The translations under genes and the position numbers were made by a program. The notes below the pieces were generated by a model, which was not told the DNA's origin, made no database searches, and was given only the letters and a program-made list of their open reading frames with translations. Source: Aquimarina agarilytica ZC1 (GTDB taxonomy: Bacteria; Bacteroidota; Bacteroidia; Flavobacteriales; Flavobacteriaceae). Taken from it: a DNA stretch of 64,000 bases. Shown in pieces: positions 19,364-27,261 of the stretch; position 1 is the first letter of the stretch; every line of letters starts with the position of its first letter. The stretch is taken from positions 31,738 to 95,737 of the forward strand of contig NZ_JH621249.1 of NCBI RefSeq assembly GCF_000255455.1, written 5' to 3'.

Positions 19364-19389
19364 AAAAGGAAGCCAATCAGCTTCCTTTT
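19364..19389 (+). terminator. Terminator of the 54-residue membrane protein gene
   Basis: AAAAGGAAG (19364-19372) pairs with CTTCCTTTT (19381-19389), with an 8-base loop, followed by TTGTTTTT. Confidence 0.8.
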
Positions 19390-19605
19390 TTGTTTTTGTA
19401 AGATTATCAAAATCTAAAGCAAATACTAGCAAGTGTTTGAATTTAGTATTCTAATTGATTACAAAAAATTAGTAATTGCTAGTTTTATTGATTTTTAAGC
19501 TTAGAAAGGAAGTCACTTTATATAAAAATCAGATCTTAGTTTAAAACATTTATTAGTAATAATATTTATATTTACTTACACATATACATACAAAATAGTT
19601 ACCCT

Positions 19606-20229
19606 ATGAAAAAGATCATATTTGCATTAACAATAATAGCTACATTAGCAAGTGTATCCTGTAAAAAGAAAGCCGAAACTAAAGAAGCTGTAGAAAAAGA
19701 GGTGGCAGCACCTAAAGGCTATAAGGTTTCTGCTCAAGGCTCAATTGTGGAATGGACTGGTTATAAGTTTACAGAAAAGAAAGGTGTTAAAGGAAAATTT
19801 AAATTAATAAACGTAATTAATGCGCCATTGGCTCAAACTCCAATAGCTGCATTTAATGGTGTTGATTTTAGTATCCCTGTTAGTAGTATTTTTAGTGATA
19901 ATGCTATCCGTGATGGAAAATTGATGAAATTGTTTTTTGGTTTTATGGATAATACGGAGTTACTAACTGGTAATTTTGTAACTAAAGGAGAGCAGATTGT
20001 ATTGAATTTGAAAATGAATAATGTAACTAAGGAGATTCCTTTAACCCATACAGTTTCGGACAGGCATGTTAAGCTAGAAGGAAGTTTAAATATTTTAGAT
20101 TTTGGAGCTGAAAAGGCATTTAACTCTATACACAAGGCTTGCGAAGTATTACATACGGGAGCAGATAAAGTAAGTAAAACTTGGGAAGATGTAAAAATTG
20201 AAGCTATTGTGTTTTTAAAGGAATCATAA
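19606..20229 (+). CDS. YceI-like lipoprotein
   Basis: This is a 207-residue lipoprotein. The signal peptide ends in a lipobox with the acylated Cys19 (LASVSC), followed by a lysine/glutamate-rich linker to about residue 40. The remaining part (AQGSIVEWTGYKFTEKKGVKG, FNGVDFSIPVSSI, DNAIRDGKLMKLFFGFMDN, VLNLKMNNVTKEIPLT) has the strand order of the YceI lipocalin-like barrel, which binds isoprenoid or amphiphilic ligands. It is probably attached to the outer membrane or inner membrane facing the periplasm. It is a single gene with its own terminator. The ligand is unknown. Confidence 0.75.
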   Translation: MKKIIFALTIIATLASVSCKKKAETKEAVEKEVAAPKGYKVSAQGSIVEWTGYKFTEKKGVKGKFKLINVINAPLAQTPIAAFNGVDFSIPVSSIFSDNAIRDGKLMKLFFGFMDNTELLTGNFVTKGEQIVLNLKMNNVTKEIPLTHTVSDRHVKLEGSLNILDFGAEKAFNSIHKACEVLHTGADKVSKTWEDVKIEAIVFLKES

Positions 20230-20253
20230 TTGATAGCTTTATTGAATAACTTG

Positions 20254-20275
20254 AGACCACTTTAAAGAGTGGTCT
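20254..20275 (+). terminator. Terminator after the YceI-like gene
   Basis: AGACCACT (20254-20261) pairs with AGTGGTCT (20268-20275), with a 6-base loop and a T-run after it. Confidence 0.8.
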
Positions 20276-20302
20276 TTTTTAGTTTACAGCAATTATTTTT
20301 GA

Positions 20303-20845
20303 ATGGAATTATATAATCCAATTAACAAAGAAAGCATTCATATTGTAAAGAGTGCAAAGGATTGTGGGGAAAACGAAGGTATAGAAATAGAAGTTACTTT
20401 GGCTCCAAAGGGAGGTAACCCTATTCATTTTCATACCAAGTTTACAGAACATTTTTATGCTTTAAAAGGAGTTTTGGGCTTACATTTTGATGGCACAGAA
20501 ATACAACTAAATCCAGCAGAAGATTTTGCAGTTAGACCTACAATTAATCATAGATTTTATAACCCAAGCAAAACAGATGTTATTAAATTTAAGGTAATAA
20601 TTACGCCACCAATAGAAAGTTTTGAGTGGTTTTTAAAAGCTCAATTTGGATTGGTAAATGATGCTAAAGTTTTTAGTTCATTACAAGTACCAAAAAATCC
20701 CTTACATTTATTGGTGCTGCTACAATGGGGCGATACGCAATCAAACACATTACTGTATCAATTAGGAAAACCTTTTTTAAAACTAGGCTATCAATTTGCA
20801 AAAAGCTTAGGAGTGGAACAAAAACTAAAAGACCGCTATTGCTGA
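20303..20845 (+). CDS. Cupin-domain protein
   Basis: This is a 180-residue protein with one small-barrel cupin domain in the N-terminal two-thirds. Cupin motif 1 is visible as PIHFHTKFTEHFYALKGVLGL (metal-type residues HFH...E), and motif 2 as the RPTINHRFYNPS stretch (PxxxxHxxxN). A divalent metal at HFH/E/H is likely. The C-terminal 60 residues (FEWFLKAQFGLVND, then LLQWGD and a helical tail) are seen in other flavobacterial cupins of unknown role. There is no signal peptide. The function cannot be set; it could be an isomerase, a dioxygenase or a binding protein. It begins 28 bases after the YceI terminator. Confidence 0.7.
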   Translation: MELYNPINKESIHIVKSAKDCGENEGIEIEVTLAPKGGNPIHFHTKFTEHFYALKGVLGLHFDGTEIQLNPAEDFAVRPTINHRFYNPSKTDVIKFKVIITPPIESFEWFLKAQFGLVNDAKVFSSLQVPKNPLHLLVLLQWGDTQSNTLLYQLGKPFLKLGYQFAKSLGVEQKLKDRYC

Positions 20846-21028
20846 TGATACTAATTTTGGGTTTTTAGGTATTAAAATTTATTGTCTTTATTGTCTTTAT
20901 TGCTTACAATAACAAACAGAGTTGTTCAATTTGGTTTTAGTGATTATTATTCAATAATTTGTAAAGCATTAAAAATACAGTAGATTAGTATTTTATATAA
21001 AAGATATATAGACAATAGTTTATATTGA

Positions 21029-21040
21029 ATTGTTAGCAAT
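21029..21040. repeat. Left inverted repeat flanking the amidohydrolase gene
   Basis: ATTGTTAGCAAT is itself palindromic, and its TTGTTAGCAAT part is the exact reverse complement of ATTGCTAACAA at 22428-22438. The pair brackets the amidohydrolase gene like the ends of a gene cassette. Confidence 0.45.
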
Positions 21041-21057
21041 AATACAAAACCAACTAA

Positions 21058-22419
21058 ATGAAGAATAGATTAATCGTATTCATTTTTTTTACAACAATCT
21101 TTTTCAGCTGTAAACAAACAATAGATTGTGATTTAATAATTACTAATGCTAATGTTTTAAATGTAGAAACAGGAAGTATTTTAGAAAACAAATCTATAAT
21201 AATTAATAAAGGTAAAATTGAAAACATTATTTCAAATTCTAAAAACTATAAAAGCACACAAAATATAGATGCTAAAGGAAATTTAGTTACCCCAAGTTTT
21301 ATAGATACCCATATTCATCCAACAGATGTTTTTGGAGATAGAGATAAAGCTCCTAAAAGATTAGATAAAAATGCTCGTAAAAAGCTATCAGATGCATATT
21401 TACCTTATGGTACAACAACAACACTAATGTTAGGTCAGCCAGAAAATTGGTTAGATACAATACTTAGCTGGCAAAAAGAACCAAACTATCAATATACTGA
21501 CCATTATACTTCTGGAGGAGCAATGATTTCCAAAGAAAATAGAGAGCCATATATTGGTCATTGTGTTTTAGAAAATTCACAAAAAGCAAAAGATAAAGTA
21601 ATCGAATACCATAATTTAGGAATCAGACATATTAAATTATATTACAGACTAAATAATCCCGAATTTGAAATAGCTTATAAAACAGCTGATAGTTTAAATA
21701 TGAATGTTTATGGACATATTGGAGGGTTTGGATTAGAGCACCTAAAAATTGAGGAGACATTAAAATTAGGGTTAACAAAATATGAACACCTAGGAATTAT
21801 ACCTAACAATATTTTAACTAATCAGAATGATTGGGATAAACTTGATAAACAATTTGCAGAACATTTTGGAGAGATGGATTCCGAATCAAGAGTACTTGAA
21901 TATTTATTAGAACAATTTCGATATATAGATGAATACAAAAAAAATGAATTGAATAGCTTTATCAATTTACTTGCCGAAAACAATGTGTCATTTTCCACAA
22001 CAATTCATTATTTATATCAGCAATTTGAATCTACTTATTTCTCTGAACCTTCTGACAAGAATCTAACTATTAAACAAAAAAAACGATGTCTTGAAAATTT
22101 TGAAATTATGATGAAATATGTAAAACAAATGCACAATTCCGGAATCCAAATAAGACTTGGTTCTGATATGCCTAATGGAGGAAAAGCTAATATTTCTGAA
22201 TTAATACTAATGTACAAATATGGTTTCCCAGTGGCAGATGTTATGAAAATAGCCAGTTTAAATGGAGCCAATGCTATCGGAATTGAAAATGAGGTTGGTT
22301 CATTAAAAAAAGGAAAAAAAGCAAACTTGATAATCTGGAGAGAAAGCCCGTTTGATAATATTGAAAACTTCACATCAGAAAAAACAATAATTAAAGATGG
22401 AAAAGTTATTTTAAAGTAA
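21058..22419 (+). CDS. Amidohydrolase-superfamily lipoprotein
   Basis: This is a 453-residue metal-dependent hydrolase carrying a lipoprotein signal (TTIFFSC, Cys18), so it is membrane-attached outside the cytoplasm. The N-terminal composite beta domain reads IITNANVLNVETGSIL. The metal site starts with FIDTHIHPTD (HxH). Later elements are the YGHIGG region, YEHLG, and the C-terminal Asp in LGSDMPNGGKANIS followed by the usual GSLKKGKKANLIIW closing strand. These match imidazolonepropionase/dipeptidase-like amidohydrolases. The substrate is unknown. It stands alone between inverted repeats and next to an insertion sequence, which suggests horizontal acquisition. Confidence 0.78.
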   Translation: MKNRLIVFIFFTTIFFSCKQTIDCDLIITNANVLNVETGSILENKSIIINKGKIENIISNSKNYKSTQNIDAKGNLVTPSFIDTHIHPTDVFGDRDKAPKRLDKNARKKLSDAYLPYGTTTTLMLGQPENWLDTILSWQKEPNYQYTDHYTSGGAMISKENREPYIGHCVLENSQKAKDKVIEYHNLGIRHIKLYYRLNNPEFEIAYKTADSLNMNVYGHIGGFGLEHLKIEETLKLGLTKYEHLGIIPNNILTNQNDWDKLDKQFAEHFGEMDSESRVLEYLLEQFRYIDEYKKNELNSFINLLAENNVSFSTTIHYLYQQFESTYFSEPSDKNLTIKQKKRCLENFEIMMKYVKQMHNSGIQIRLGSDMPNGGKANISELILMYKYGFPVADVMKIASLNGANAIGIENEVGSLKKGKKANLIIWRESPFDNIENFTSEKTIIKDGKVILK

Positions 22420-22427
22420 AAAGTACT

Positions 22428-22438
22428 ATTGCTAACAA
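22428..22438. repeat. Right inverted repeat flanking the amidohydrolase gene
   Basis: ATTGCTAACAA lies 9 bases after the amidohydrolase stop. It is the exact complement of 21030-21040 and leads into GGTAACC, where the insertion sequence begins. Confidence 0.45.
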
Positions 22439-22446
22439 GGGTAACC

Positions 22447-24134
22447 GTTGCACAAGCCCTTAATTTCACAAAATAAGCTTTAAAATAAGCATCTCTAAGA
22501 GGTCATATTTTATACTTTAAAGATTAAACTCGTAAAATTTAGCTTGCTTAAAAATGAGAATATCAACTCATAAAACGTGTTTTTCAATAGCGCTTTAATT
22601 ACTTGAGCTTTTGCTTTACTTTTTGCTGTTTTTTGAATGAATTTTAGGTACTTTTTCAAATTATAAGCCATAGCTGACAGATGCATTACTTTGTTTGCTT
22701 GTTTTAGCCCTAAGGTATTTATTTTTCTAAGCCCCATAAATTGCGTTAAGGTGCCAAAAACAGGTTCTACTGTGCTCTGCCGTTTGGCTTTCATATAGCG
22801 TCCTTGTTTACTATTTACTCTCGCATTATTACGCTCATATTCATCTCGGTAATAAGTTACTGTAATTCGCTTTTCTTTTGCTGTTTTTCCTAAGCATTCA
22901 GAGGCTAAGGGACAGCCTTTGCATTGTTTGGACGAACTTCGGTACTCCTTCTTTTTGGTTTGGGTTCTGTAATCTAAAAACACTTTCTTAAAAGGGATAA
23001 TCTCTCCTTTTGGACATTTATAATAATCTCCCTCTTGGTTATATTCAAAACCTTCTGGTCCTCCTTTATACGTCCCGTGAGGTGGTATAAAACTTTGTAA
23101 TTGTTGCTGTTCTAAAAAAGCATAGTTTTCTCCACTACTGTATCCTGTATCGGCTACACAATTCTCCCATACAAATCCGTGATTCCATAAGCGTTTTTTT
23201 GTGCGTAATACAATATCTTGAAGCTGTTGATTGTCCTTCCCATCTGCATGATAGGCTCTGATATCTGTTATTACATGGTGAGCACTATCTACACTTAATT
23301 GACTTAGATAATTAAGCTTTCTGGCCTTACCTGGTTTTACGCTTATACGTGCATCGGGATCCGTTGGACTATAATGGGTTTTATTACTCGTGTAACGGCT
23401 CCCTTTATTGCCTGCTCCAACTCGCTGGTCTTGATCTGCCCGCCACTTTTTATTACGCGAGACTATATTTTTTAACTCGCCCTTGTTTGCTGTTATTGTT
23501 TTCTCCGCTTTGGTGGATTTATCTTCTTTTGCCTTACGGTAAACTTCTTTATCGGCTTTACTTATATGACGGACTTCTGCTAAATGAGCTTTCAAATCTT
23601 GTGCAGGTACTTTAAGTTCTAAACTATCCATACTCGCATTGGCTTTTACTGGAGCTGAATCTATGGCTTGGGTATGACCACTTACCATTCCTTTTCCTAC
23701 ACATAAACTAAAAATGTGAGTGAATAGTTCTTCAAAAACCGCTTCGGGAAACAATTGTCGTGTTCTACTTATAGTACTATGCCAAGGGAGTTCTTCATCT
23801 AGATCATAGCCTAAAAAGAATAGTATATCCAAACGCATACTACAATGCGCTATCAATTTACGATCACTGATGATATTTTCTAAATAACCTACTAAACACA
23901 ATTTAAAAAACACCACAGGATCTATACTTTTTTGTCCACTTTTACCATAGTATTGCTGGGTGCGTTTATATAAAAAATCAACCTCCAAAACCGAGGATAA
24001 CTGCCTATAAAAATTAGTCTTTGGTACCCGATCACTTAACTGAAAACTCGTGAATAATTTCTCTTGATAATTCTTTTTGCCTTGCATATCTAAAAATAAC
24101 AAATAATTGTACTTTTAAAAAATACTTGTGCAAC
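22447..24134 (-). mobile_element. IS1182-family insertion sequence, 1688 bp
   Basis: The terminal inverted repeats are GTTGCACAAG at 22447-22456 and its exact complement CTTGTGCAAC at 24125-24134. They enclose one intact transposase gene. The left end abuts the palindrome GGTAACC (22440-22446). I see no clear target duplication. The reading frame is intact, so the copy may be active. It sits directly behind the amidohydrolase gene. Confidence 0.75.
22510..24087 (-). CDS. IS1182-family DDE transposase
   Basis: ATG 24087 gives 525 residues; an earlier ATG at 24102 overlaps the IS left leader. The N-terminal helical domain (DUF772-type) includes FYRQLSSVLEVDFLY, FFKLCLVGYLENI and ISDRKLIAHCSMRLDILFFLG. 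The RNase-H-like catalytic core has candidate DDE residues in QAIDSAPVKANAS, VADTGYSSGENYAFL and STVEPVFGTLTQF. A cysteine pair region (CKGCPLASECLG) is the zinc-ribbon-like insertion of this family. The product cuts and pastes or copies the element in which it lies. The gene is uninterrupted. Confidence 0.85.
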   Translation of the reverse strand: MQGKKNYQEKLFTSFQLSDRVPKTNFYRQLSSVLEVDFLYKRTQQYYGKSGQKSIDPVVFFKLCLVGYLENIISDRKLIAHCSMRLDILFFLGYDLDEELPWHSTISRTRQLFPEAVFEELFTHIFSLCVGKGMVSGHTQAIDSAPVKANASMDSLELKVPAQDLKAHLAEVRHISKADKEVYRKAKEDKSTKAEKTITANKGELKNIVSRNKKWRADQDQRVGAGNKGSRYTSNKTHYSPTDPDARISVKPGKARKLNYLSQLSVDSAHHVITDIRAYHADGKDNQQLQDIVLRTKKRLWNHGFVWENCVADTGYSSGENYAFLEQQQLQSFIPPHGTYKGGPEGFEYNQEGDYYKCPKGEIIPFKKVFLDYRTQTKKKEYRSSSKQCKGCPLASECLGKTAKEKRITVTYYRDEYERNNARVNSKQGRYMKAKRQSTVEPVFGTLTQFMGLRKINTLGLKQANKVMHLSAMAYNLKKYLKFIQKTAKSKAKAQVIKALLKNTFYELIFSFLSKLNFTSLIFKV

Positions 24135-24305
24135 AGGCACAAGGTATAAAAAACATAGGGCGTTTGTGCTAAACCGAAAATTCTGGGAATATTAACAAAG
24201 TCCGCTAAATATAAAATTTGGCATTTATAGAAAATAAGATAAAAGCAAAATATTTATATTTAGCTAAGTAATAAATCGAAACGAAAGTGCGTATCACCTG
24301 CCCTA

Positions 24306-24325
24306 CGTTTCTTATACGAGACGTT
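24306..24325. repeat. Imperfect hairpin of cassette-boundary type
   Basis: ACGTTTC (24306-24312) pairs with GAGACGT (24319-24325) with one G-U pair, followed by TGTGTTTCATAC. Sequences of this look recur between unrelated genes in Flavobacteriaceae (general recollection, not searched). The surrounding 24135-24380 holds no gene. Confidence 0.35.
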
Positions 24326-24380
24326 GTGTTTCATACAAAAGAACTAAAATCTAGAGTACTTGATAGAGTTGATTAGTATA

Positions 24381-24515
24381 ATTGTAGCCAAATCAAAAAA
24401 ATATTCTAAATCAGATTTAGCACAAAAAGGAATTCTGATTATTAATTACCTTGATGAAAATTCAAAAACCTTTTCTTTTAAAAGACATGAATTAAAAAAA
24501 CGTTACAACAACTAG
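24381..24515 (+). pseudogene. Decayed ORF remnant, unidentified
   Basis: An open stretch reads IVAKSKKYSKSDLAQKG, then ILIINYLDENSKTFSFKRHE, ending LKKRYNN and TAG at 24513-24515. It has no proper ATG start. The frame just upstream, ending in a TAG at 24374-24376, reads TKELKSRVLDRVD, which may be the front part separated by a frameshift. It looks like the remains of a small gene beside the insertion sequence. The segment from 24516 to 24771 holds nothing I can support. Confidence 0.3.
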
Positions 24516-24771
24516 ATGTTCGTATGGCTTGTTGAATTCAATATGAGTATAGGATTGACTTATCCCATGTCCTTAAGGATATATTTGCTATTTGAATTAC
24601 TATAAAGTTTAGCCTGCGTTTTTATGCTGATGACAATTACACGTAGCTCTTTGAGGGGTTTGAAGCGAAAATTCCCTTTTTTTATTCAACAAGGAGCCAT
24701 TGCAATATTACTGACATACAGTAGGGGGGACTAGTTAATATAAAACCCAATTTTAAAACAACAAAATAAAA

Positions 24772-25353
24772 TCACCCATGCATACTAGCATCTCTACTAA
24801 GAGATTTCATTATGGAAGCTTCGTAATCCAATAAATCTTGCCATTTGGTATCTACCTCTTGGCGATCCCCATATCGACGAGCGAAATTTAGGAACATAGT
24901 ATAATGATTAGCTTCACTAACCATTAAATCACGGTAAAACTTAGCTAATTCGGGATCGGGTAGTTGTTCCGATAGTAGTTTGAAACGTTCACAACTTCTA
25001 GCTTCAATAAGTGCGGCATATAATAAACGATGCACAAGTTGAGTGGTGCGACTTCCTCCTTTGGGGAAAAATTTTAGGAGCTCAATTACATAATCATCTT
25101 TACGGTCACGACCAAGGGGAATCCCTTTGTGAATTAGCTTGTCATGAACAAGTTTAAAATGACTCATTTCTTCTTTTACAAGCGAAATCATTTCTTGAAC
25201 AAGTTCGGTGTATTCGGGAAAACTATTGGTTAATGAAATGGCTGTTGATGCTGCTTTTAATTCACAATAAGCATGGTCAATAAGAATTTCATCAATGTTT
25301 TTTTCAACAATGTTTACCCAACGTGGGTCAGTGGGAAGCTTTAATCCTAACAT
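24772..25353 (-). CDS. miaE: tRNA 2-methylthio-N6-isopentenyladenosine-37 hydroxylase
   Basis: MiaE is a diiron monooxygenase that hydroxylates the isopentenyl group of ms2i6A37 in tRNAs reading UNN codons. At 193 residues it has the family length. Diiron ligands are recognisable as a ferritin-like four-helix pattern: E in IDEILIDHAYCELKAAS, EEMSHFKLVH (ExxH), a Glu in YAALIEARSCERFKLLSEQ, and the second ExxH in VSEANHYTMFL. The N-terminus MLGLKLPTDPRWV is typical. It lies 11 bases after dnaX in the same direction, so it is likely co-transcribed with it. Oxygen-dependent, so it fits an aerobic host. Confidence 0.9.
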   Translation of the reverse strand: MLGLKLPTDPRWVNIVEKNIDEILIDHAYCELKAASTAISLTNSFPEYTELVQEMISLVKEEMSHFKLVHDKLIHKGIPLGRDRKDDYVIELLKFFPKGGSRTTQLVHRLLYAALIEARSCERFKLLSEQLPDPELAKFYRDLMVSEANHYTMFLNFARRYGDRQEVDTKWQDLLDYEASIMKSLSRDASMHG

Positions 25354-25364
25354 AAGTTTTGGTA

Positions 25365-27067
25365 TTATATGTCTAAATCAAATTTAGCTCTTAATTTATC
25401 AATCAAAGGGTTTTTTTCTTTGAGTTTGTCGTATTTATCTTGTGGCGTAAAAGCATGTTTAACTGCAACGGCTTCATTTACAGTTATTTTTAAGCTAATA
25501 CTGTAGTTGTCTAATTCTTCGCCCATATAGGCAAGAAGCGGGGTTTGGATATTTTCGATATCCAAACGCATAGTCTCATTTGGTAACTCGAGTAAAAGTT
25601 CAAAATTATCACCTAATTTTGGTTTGTTCATGGCAAACATGGAACCAATAATACGCTCTCCTTTTTTGTCCATGCGTTTTCCATAGGTATTCCATAATTT
25701 TAAAGCTTGTTCTTCTGTAAAAGGAGTTTTGGGAAGATCCTTAGGGTCTTCAATAATAACTTTTCTCTTTTTACTTAAAGCTTTTTTCTGTTGAATACCT
25801 TTAATAGAAAGTGCCGATCCAATAGTGTTTTCAATATTAATTGTTGGAGCGGTTGGGGCTTTTTTGGGAGGGTTTGGTATATTAGGTGCTGCTACAGCAG
25901 TGTTAACATTAACAGTATGGGCATTATTTTCAGTTACTTGAGTGTTGTTTTCGCTTTCAGCATTAAAAAACGAAGGAGGAATTATGCTAGTTGAGCCTTT
26001 TTTTTTTCGTCAATAGCGGTTATTGAAGCCAGTTTCATTAAGCAAAGCTCCACTAATAAACGTTGATTTTTACTAGTTTTATATTGTAAATCACAAGTAT
26101 TGGCAAGCTCAATGCCTTCTATTAAAAAAGGAGCAGGAGCTTTTTGCGCTTGTTCGTGATAAGTTGCTTTAATTTGTTGGCTTACCTCAAGTAAATTAAT
26201 TGTTTGCGGGTTTTGACATACAAGTAAATCTCTAAAATGAGAAGCTAAACCAGCAATAAAATGATGTGAGTCAAAGCCTTTGGTGATAATTTCATTCAGG
26301 CTTATCATTAAACCTGGAATGTCATTAGTTAGAATTTGATTAGTAACCGAAAAATAGGTTTCATAATCAAGTACATTTAAATTTTCGGTAACAGCCTGTC
26401 GTGTTAAGTTATTCCCACAATAACTTACCACTCGATCAAAAATAGATAAGGCATCTCGCATAGCCCCATCAGCTTTTTGAGCTATAATTTGTAAAGCGTC
26501 TTCATCGGCAGTAATGCCTTCAGTTTTACAAATTTCTATTAAATGTCCTTTTGCATCAGCTACGGTGATTCGTTTAAAATCAAAAATTTGACAACGCGAT
26601 AAAATTGTGGGTATAATTTTATGTTTTTCGGTTGTTGCTAGAATAAAAATAGCATGCTTTGGTGGTTCTTCCAATGTTTTAAGAAAAGCATTAAAAGCCG
26701 AGGTAGAAAGCATGTGAACTTCATCAATAATATACACTTTGTATTTTCCTACCTGCGGAGGGATACGCACCTGGTCAATTAGGCTTCGGATATCATCAAC
26801 GGAGTTGTTTGAAGCAGCATCTAATTCAAAAATATTGAAAGCAAAATCTTCATTATCATTCGTAGTATCATCGGCATTTATTTTACGAGCCAATATTCGG
26901 GCACAGCTGGTTTTACCAACACCACGAGGCCCTGTAAAAAGTAAAGCTTGCGCTAAATGGTTGTTATCAATAGCATTAAGTAATGTATTGGTAATAGCCT
27001 GTTGCCCTACAACATCTTTAAAATGTTGCGGACGATATTTACGCGCGGATACTATAAATTGTTTCAT
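25365..27067 (-). CDS. dnaX: DNA polymerase III subunits tau and gamma (tau made by -1 frameshift)
   Basis: This is the clamp-loader ATPase. The zero frame from ATG 27067 stops at TAA 25982 and gives a 361-residue gamma form. A -1 shift at the A10 tract (25998-26007) continues without a stop to 25365 and gives tau of about 567 residues. Its added region is a Pro/Ala/Asn-rich linker, then PFTEEQALKLWNTYGKRM and the C-terminal domain that binds polymerase and helicase. AAA+ motifs are Walker A TGPRGVGKTS, Walker B VYIIDEVHML and sensor LSRCQIF. The usual four-cysteine zinc module after Walker A is absent; the stretch there is Asp/Asn-rich. The two open frames are one gene, not two, and not a pseudogene. 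Confidence 0.85.
25997..26008 (-). promoter_or_regulatory. dnaX slippery site (programmed -1 frameshift or transcriptional slippage)
   Basis: On the minus strand the sequence is GAA-AAA-AAA-AAG-GCT, which contains the A-AAA-AAG heptamer used in E. coli dnaX. The zero frame reaches TAA five codons after AAG-GCT begins. The -1 frame is open for 210 codons. Ten consecutive A residues also allow polymerase slippage, as known for Thermus dnaX. Confidence 0.75.
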
Positions 27068-27154
27068 ACTTCTGAAAGCTAAATTACAAATACGTACGAG
27101 GAAAAAAAGGCTTTAGTATGGTTTTTTTGATGGAGTTATTCACAGGTCATTTTA

Positions 27155-27180
27155 TTAAACCCCGAATTATGCATTAAGAA
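27155..27180. repeat. Partial end of the AACCCGAATTATGCATTAA repeat family
   Basis: A solitary copy of the terminal sequence (CCCGAATTATGCATTAA) seen at both ends of the complete elements at 40396-40570 and 44032-44207. No second end is found nearby, so it is likely a remnant. Confidence 0.4.
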
Positions 27181-27209
27181 ACAGTATCGCACAGTTTGGT
27201 TATAAAAAA

Positions 27210-27237
27210 AAGCCATGCTAAAAAAAACATGGCTTTC
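27210..27237 (-). terminator. Terminator of the GH3 gene
   Basis: AAAGCCATG (27210-27218) pairs with CATGGCTTT (27229-27237). The A-run at 27204-27212 is a U-tract for the minus strand. It lies 25 bases after the stop of the GH3 gene. Confidence 0.75.
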
Positions 27238-27261
27238 ATACGATATCATTAGTAGAATTGA

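Noticed and set aside
22440-24140. Target-site duplication around the IS1182-type element
   Set aside because: Bases on the two sides (AACC and AGGC) do not match, so no duplication is claimed.
25365-25673. Separate 102-residue gene beginning MDKKGERIIG
   Set aside because: It is the in-frame continuation of dnaX in the -1 frame; the stretch between (25674-25997) has no stop codon, so it is the tau C-terminus.
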